DNA of 9,493 bases from CAZGVW01 sp964529265 (lineage in GTDB: Bacteria; Planctomycetota; Phycisphaerae; Phycisphaerales; UBA1924): assembly GCA_964529265.1 (NCBI GenBank), contig CAZGVW010000149.1:1-9493 (forward strand), written 5' to 3'. How positions within the stretch are numbered: position 1 is the stretch's first letter; the number at the start of each line of letters is the position of its first letter. Made by a program: the position numbers and the translations under genes. Under the pieces are notes generated by a model. That model made no database searches, was not told the DNA's origin, and saw nothing but the letters and a program-made list of their open reading frames with translations. Shown here piece by piece: positions 6,444-9,493 of the stretch.

Positions 6444-6471
6444 GGAATACGGAATACGGAACACGGAACAC
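6444..6471. repeat. Heptanucleotide tandem array, four units of GGAATAC type
   Basis: GGAATAC, GGAATAC, GGAACAC, GGAACAC occupy 6444-6471. The unit is the exact reverse complement of the GTATTCC unit at 4348-4382, so the two arrays flank the 4683-6392 gene in inverted orientation. Confidence 0.85.
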
Positions 6472-6519
6472 GGGATTGTTCTTCTTTGGCAAGTTGATCG
6501 TCTAAGAGGGCGCCGCGGA

Positions 6520-6538
6520 CATCCCCGCGCAGGGGATG
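6520..6538. repeat. Short hairpin between the Gly-rich and DUF2726 genes
   Basis: CATCCCC (6520-6526), loop GCGCA, GGGGATG (6532-6538) is a perfect 7-bp stem followed by a G-run, not a U-tract. It resembles the GCATCC/GGATGC hairpin at 3824-3840. Nothing else is recognised between 6472 and 6618, and no clear terminator for the Gly-rich gene is seen. Confidence 0.4.
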
Positions 6539-6618
6539 GGGGGGCGAGTCTCCCTTCCGGGGCCGCGCGGGCAGTGCGGACTGGCGCACGGCGCGGCGGC
6601 GTGTTAGGTTATGTCTCC

Positions 6619-7179
6619 ATGCCGAAGGCTCTGATCGGGTTGCTGGTGGTGGTGGGATTGCTGGTCGGCGCGGCGTTCATTCTGAAGACGCTCGTGGAGG
6701 AGCGGCTTCGGAAGGCGAGGGCGGCTGGCGGCGGCGGCGCGGGGACGCCCGATGCCGGAGCGCGCAGCGCGAGTGGGCCGCCGCCGTTCCGGGGCGTTTC
6801 GTGTTTCCTGTCGCGGGCGGAGGCTGAGTTCTTCCGGGCGCTCGTCGCCGCGGCGGGGCCGGAGCGGCACGTCTTCGCCAAGGTGCGCCTGGAGGACCTG
6901 CTCGAACTGCCGCGGGGCGTGGAGAACAGGCAGGCGTGGCGCAACCGCGTGAGCCAGAAGCACATCGATTTCGTCGTGTGCGACCGCGCCACGCTGAAGC
7001 CACTGACGCTGATCGAACTCGACGACTTCTCCCACGCCCGCCCGGATCGCGTGGATCGGGACAACTTTGTGGATGAGGTGTGTCGGAGGGCGGGGTTGAG
7101 GATCGTGCGAGCCTCCACGGGCTCAAGTGCAACACACATCTCAATGATGCACAGGACGCTATGCGACTGTCACAAGTGA
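6619..7179 (+). CDS. Membrane-anchored DUF2726 (PD-(D/E)XK-like) protein
   Basis: This is a 186-aa protein. Residues 4-22 (ALIGLLVVVGLLVGAAFIL) form one transmembrane segment, followed by a Gly/Pro-rich linker (about 33-58). The DUF2726 domain then runs from FLSRAEAEFFRALV (63-76) through VFAKVRLEDLL and SQKHIDFVVCD (112-122) to LIELDDFSHARPDR (131-144) and DNFVDEVCRRAGLRIVR. D117 and E133 fit the acidic pair of a PD-(D/E)XK-type nuclease fold, but activity is not established for the family. The ATG at 6619 was chosen because it opens the membrane segment; a GTG at 6601 is possible, and no good Shine-Dalgarno is present. The last ~20 residues after IVRAS do not look like a normal DUF2726 end. 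They lie where base composition changes, overlapping the next gene by 19 nt. The native C-terminus may have been replaced by the downstream insertion. Confidence 0.8.
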   Translation: MPKALIGLLVVVGLLVGAAFILKTLVEERLRKARAAGGGGAGTPDAGARSASGPPPFRGVSCFLSRAEAEFFRALVAAAGPERHVFAKVRLEDLLELPRGVENRQAWRNRVSQKHIDFVVCDRATLKPLTLIELDDFSHARPDRVDRDNFVDEVCRRAGLRIVRASTGSSATHISMMHRTLCDCHK

Positions 7180-9110
7180 CTATTACGCGGTTCCGATGCA
7201 TCGAGCAGGTCACGCTAGACCTAGATGACTATACGGTCGTTGTCGGCCGAAATGGGTCTGGCAAGTCGACGCTACTGGAGGCGATTGAGTTCTTTTTCTC
7301 TGTAAAATACTCACCTACTGTCCAGGACTTCTTCAATCATGACGCCACGAGGGAATTATCCGTGGCGATCACAATCGTAGACCTAGCAGAAGACGAGTCG
7401 CACGAGTTATCGAAGTATATCCGAGATGGTCGCCTAGTTATCGAGAAAGTGTGCCGTCGATCAGAGCGCGATGACACCTTTGAGACGTCGTACCACGGGA
7501 CGCGATTCCAGTGTCCAGACTTCGATCATGTACGCGCCCTCGCCGGTAGGCTTTTCCTGCGCGCCTACAAAGCCCTCCAGGACTCGAGCCATCCGGACCT
7601 GCAGCGCGCCGCTTCAGAGGCTCAGGGACGGGCGCAGCTGGAGGCTTGGGAGGAGCAGCATCAGGATCAGTGCGCGATTGAACGCGATGATGGCCGCTTC
7701 TTCGGATACTCGGCCGTAGGAATCGGCAAGCTCAAGAAGTGTGTGACGTTTGTTCGAGTGCCTGCGAGAATGACTGAGCGTGACTACGACGAGGGTCGAG
7801 AGGGCAATACATTACGAGCGCTTGTGGATACGCTTGTTCGTCAGAGAGGCGGGGCAAGCACAGCATTGGACGACCTAAAGGCTCGGGTTGAGCGCGATTA
7901 CGATGCGTTACTACAGGACGACGCCTTTGACTTGAGCGCAGTGTCGTCGGCGCTAAGCATGGGAGTCGCCGAGTTTGTTCCAGATGCCTCGGTCGATGTA
8001 CGGTGGGCTGCGTGCGGGATACGACTTCAGGAACCAAGCGCGGTTGTACAACTCACGGAGGGCGGCCTAACGACGCCTCCACGGTACAAAGGGCACGGAT
8101 TACTTCGGGCTTATGAGCTATCTGTGTTGGCGCTCCTGAGCGAGTCAGTCATAGACCAGATGGGTGAGGATGCGAGCAGAGTGTTGCTCATTGCAGTGGA
8201 GGAGCCAGAACTCTATCAGCACCCCACGCAGGTGCGTCGAATCGCAGAGCGGCTCAAGCGACTCGGGGGGTCTTCAGTGGCCGGTTCGCGCGTTCAAGTC
8301 GTATGCACTTCCCACTCTCCGCTATTCGTAAGCATTGAGGACTGCGAGCAGCTCCGGCTGGTACGTCGCACGGTGCAAGGTCGGCTCCAGGGCGCGGCAA
8401 CTATCAGGAGACCGACGTTTGAGGGGATGGCTCAGCGCATGCGAGAAGCCGGGTTTGGCGGGGAAGAAATTACTGGAGAAAGACTCGCAAGCAGGATGCA
8501 CCATCTGTTTCAGCCCAACATATCGGAAGCCGTGTTCGCCGACTTCGTCATTATTGTTGAGGGTCAGGAGGACCAAGCGTTTGTTCGTGCGGTGTTTGCA
8601 TCACAAAACCTTGAGAGCAAACTCAGCGACCGCGGGATCTTTATTGCGGCCGTTGGCGGCAAGAATAATATAGACAAGCTTGTCGTATTGCTGCATGAAC
8701 TCGGAATTCCGCACTACGTCCTATTTGACACGGATTCGCACAAGCAGGATCCGGATAGGGAGGATGAGCTGAACGGCCGTATTGTGAGCTTATGCACAGG
8801 GGGGGCGGACGCGGCCGTGCCGAGGGAGACTTCGTGTCGGGCGAGTTGGGCAACGTTCGATCCGACGTTGAGTGATTGGGTGTCCAGAGAGGTCGGTGCG
8901 GATAGGTGGCGCACGACGGAGTCAGAAGTTGCCGGAGCATTGGGCTGGGCGAGTCCGGCGGCAGGTCGGAAGAATCCGACATTCGTGAGGGCGTGCCTGA
9001 GTCGATTAGCAGGCAATGGAGGCGTGCCTGCCGGCGCGATAGAACTTATGGCCGCTATTGGTGCTGCCGCTGGTTTGGGGGGGAACCGAGTGCAGGAGGA
9101 GGAGGGCTGA
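7161..9110 (+). CDS. OLD-family ATP-dependent endonuclease (AAA/ABC-type ATPase plus TOPRIM)
   Basis: This is a 649-aa protein. The N-terminal SMC/ABC-like ATPase opens with LSQVTITRFRCIEQ and Walker A GRNGSGKST (residues 29-37, K35). A KGHGLLRAYELSVLALL segment (about 310-326) is followed by Walker B VLLIAVEEPELYQHP (341-355, with E347/E348) and the H-switch VVCTSHSP (H385). The C-terminal TOPRIM nuclease domain starts at FVIIVEGQED (catalytic E467) and includes the metal-binding FDTD (D523, D525) with a following HK. OLD proteins are DNA nucleases; family members include phage P2 Old and GajA of Gabija, many acting against phage. No UvrD/GajB-type helicase follows, so it is closer to stand-alone class 1 members. 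The ATG at 7161 has AGGA 4 nt upstream and begins exactly at the conserved N-terminal strand. It overlaps the DUF2726 gene and lies 15 nt before the KTSC gene. Codon use suggests transfer. Confidence 0.88.
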   Translation: MRLSQVTITRFRCIEQVTLDLDDYTVVVGRNGSGKSTLLEAIEFFFSVKYSPTVQDFFNHDATRELSVAITIVDLAEDESHELSKYIRDGRLVIEKVCRRSERDDTFETSYHGTRFQCPDFDHVRALAGRLFLRAYKALQDSSHPDLQRAASEAQGRAQLEAWEEQHQDQCAIERDDGRFFGYSAVGIGKLKKCVTFVRVPARMTERDYDEGREGNTLRALVDTLVRQRGGASTALDDLKARVERDYDALLQDDAFDLSAVSSALSMGVAEFVPDASVDVRWAACGIRLQEPSAVVQLTEGGLTTPPRYKGHGLLRAYELSVLALLSESVIDQMGEDASRVLLIAVEEPELYQHPTQVRRIAERLKRLGGSSVAGSRVQVVCTSHSPLFVSIEDCEQLRLVRRTVQGRLQGAATIRRPTFEGMAQRMREAGFGGEEITGERLASRMHHLFQPNISEAVFADFVIIVEGQEDQAFVRAVFASQNLESKLSDRGIFIAAVGGKNNIDKLVVLLHELGIPHYVLFDTDSHKQDPDREDELNGRIVSLCTGGADAAVPRETSCRASWATFDPTLSDWVSREVGADRWRTTESEVAGALGWASPAAGRKNPTFVRACLSRLAGNGGVPAGAIELMAAIGAAAGLGGNRVQEEEG

Positions 9111-9125
9111 CGAAAGGGACCATGC

Positions 9126-9341
9126 ATGAAGATGCACAGCGTGAAATCTACGGCGCTTGCGGCGATTGGATACAATGCCGAGCGATCAGAACTCATAGCG
9201 CAGTTCATCGACGGCGACGTCTATGCATACGCAAAGGTACCGGCGGGCGTGCTTGACAAAATCCTCCGTGCCGACTCTGCTGGAAAGGAGTTTGATCGTC
9301 TTGTAAAGAAGCCTGGGTATCACTATCGCCGCGTCCAATAG
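9126..9341 (+). CDS. KTSC-domain small protein
   Basis: This 71-aa protein is almost entirely a KTSC domain: KSTALAAIGYNAERSELIAQF, then GDVYAYAKVPAGVLDKIL, then ADSAGKEFDRLVKKPGYHYRRV. The family's pattern is visible: an S near the N-terminus, the GY-[ND] turn, L..xF..G..Y.Y..VP, the A.S.G.xF stretch and a C-terminal Y. Its molecular function is not established; such proteins are common on mobile and phage-related DNA. The ATG at 9126 has AAGGGA (9114-9119) 6 nt upstream; an in-frame ATG at 9132 is an alternative. It starts 15 nt after the OLD nuclease stop and shares its less GC-rich composition, so the two are probably co-transcribed and were acquired together. A role as partner or regulator of the nuclease is an inference from position only. 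Confidence 0.83.
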   Translation: MKMHSVKSTALAAIGYNAERSELIAQFIDGDVYAYAKVPAGVLDKILRADSAGKEFDRLVKKPGYHYRRVQ

Positions 9342-9367
9342 GGAGGAAGCGGACTCCGTGGGCGGCC

Positions 9368-9493
9368 TCACCACTCCGGCCCGCCGTTGTAGCGGCCGTA
9401 CACGTCCGCCATGGCCTGGACCATTTCGCCGAGTGTGCAGTTGGCGAGGGCGGCTTCGACGAGGGCGGGCATGACGTTTTCGGCGCGGCGGGC
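9368..9493 (-). CDS. Methylmalonyl-CoA mutase-type large subunit, C-terminal end (partial)
   Basis: On the minus strand, 41 codons run from the window edge to a TGA at 9368-9370. The peptide contains ARRAENVMPALVEAALANCT followed by LGEMVQAMADVYGRYNGG. This matches the usual end of the catalytic (TIM-barrel) subunit of B12-dependent acyl-CoA mutases, where 'ENLMPxxxEAVxxxATLGEIxxxLRxVFGxY' is typical. Because the protein stops just after this segment, the B12-binding domain would be on a separate polypeptide, as in two-subunit enzymes. The role would be interconversion of methylmalonyl-CoA and succinyl-CoA in propionate metabolism, or of a related acyl-CoA such as isobutyryl-CoA. It converges on the KTSC gene with only 26 nt between the stops, and no terminator is visible. 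Only the C-terminus is seen, so the exact enzyme is uncertain. Confidence 0.68.
   Translation of the reverse strand, partial: ARRAENVMPALVEAALANCTLGEMVQAMADVYGRYNGGPEW

Larger units (their letters stand above)
7113..9341 (+). mobile_element. Putative horizontally acquired OLD-KTSC island
   Basis: From about 7110 the sequence is visibly less GC-rich and uses codons almost absent from neighbouring genes (TTA, CTA, ATA, AGA, AGT). This ends with the KTSC gene at 9341; the mutase gene beyond it is again GC-rich. The block contains only the OLD-family nuclease and KTSC genes. No integrase, transposase, tRNA or flanking direct repeat is visible, so the mode of insertion is unknown and the edges are approximate. 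The call rests on composition and gene content alone. Confidence 0.5.

Noticed and set aside
7080..7160. Earlier start of the OLD gene at 7080
   Set aside because: The extra 27 residues lie inside the DUF2726 coding region and precede the conserved N-terminal strand of the ATPase; ATG 7161 has a nearby AGGA.
7100..9367. Attachment-site direct repeats around the OLD-KTSC block
   Set aside because: I compared the sequence near 7100-7160 with 9341-9367 and found no convincing direct repeat, integrase or tRNA.

Overview
The window looks like a chromosomal segment of a high-GC planctomycete, most likely of the Phycisphaerae/Phycisphaerales type. The main reason is that three different secreted proteins end in the same kind of C-terminal tail: EF-hand-like dockerin repeats (DLNGDGxV...DLxxLLGxWG, followed by a Cys). 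This tail is characteristic of 'GC-type dockerin' anchored proteins in that group. This assignment is inferred from sequence character; no database search was run.

Layout. Positions 1-228 hold hairpin-rich, REP-like non-coding DNA. A TetR-family regulator (229-813, +) follows. It shares a strong 13-bp hairpin terminator with a convergent secreted repeat protein (884-1840, -) that has an internal ~118-residue duplication and a dockerin tail. After a divergent intergenic region comes a second secreted dockerin protein with a Cys-rich N-terminus (2336-3493, +) and its terminator. A 0.5-kb structured non-coding region (3494-4008) leads to an 86-aa secreted Cys-containing microprotein (4009-4269, +), which ends at a textbook intrinsic terminator. 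Then come a heptanucleotide repeat array, a large imperfect inverted repeat, and a 569-aa secreted Gly-rich protein with a DUF1565/beta-helix-like N-terminal part and a single dockerin repeat (4683-6392, +). Two more heptanucleotide arrays follow, one of them the reverse complement of the first.

The right third changes character. A membrane-anchored DUF2726 (PD-(D/E)XK-like) protein (6619-7179, +) overlaps an OLD-family ATPase/TOPRIM nuclease (7161-9110, +), which is followed after 15 nt by a small KTSC-domain protein (9126-9341, +). By eye, base and codon use from about 7110 to 9341 differs clearly from the GC-rich neighbours (TTA, CTA, ATA, AGA and AGT codons appear). The OLD-KTSC pair is therefore best read as a horizontally acquired, possibly anti-phage, two-gene module. 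It appears to have landed between the 3' end of the DUF2726 gene and the convergent 3' end of a methylmalonyl-CoA mutase-type large subunit (9368-9493, -, partial).

How the genes relate. Four consecutive secreted proteins (884-6392) form a cell-surface/secretome neighbourhood, but each has its own start signals, and several have their own terminators, so they do not look like one operon. The OLD and KTSC genes do look co-transcribed. The most interesting items are the OLD-KTSC module and its junction with DUF2726, the inverted heptanucleotide arrays around the Gly-rich gene, and the structured non-coding blocks at 3753-3887 and 4401-4478.
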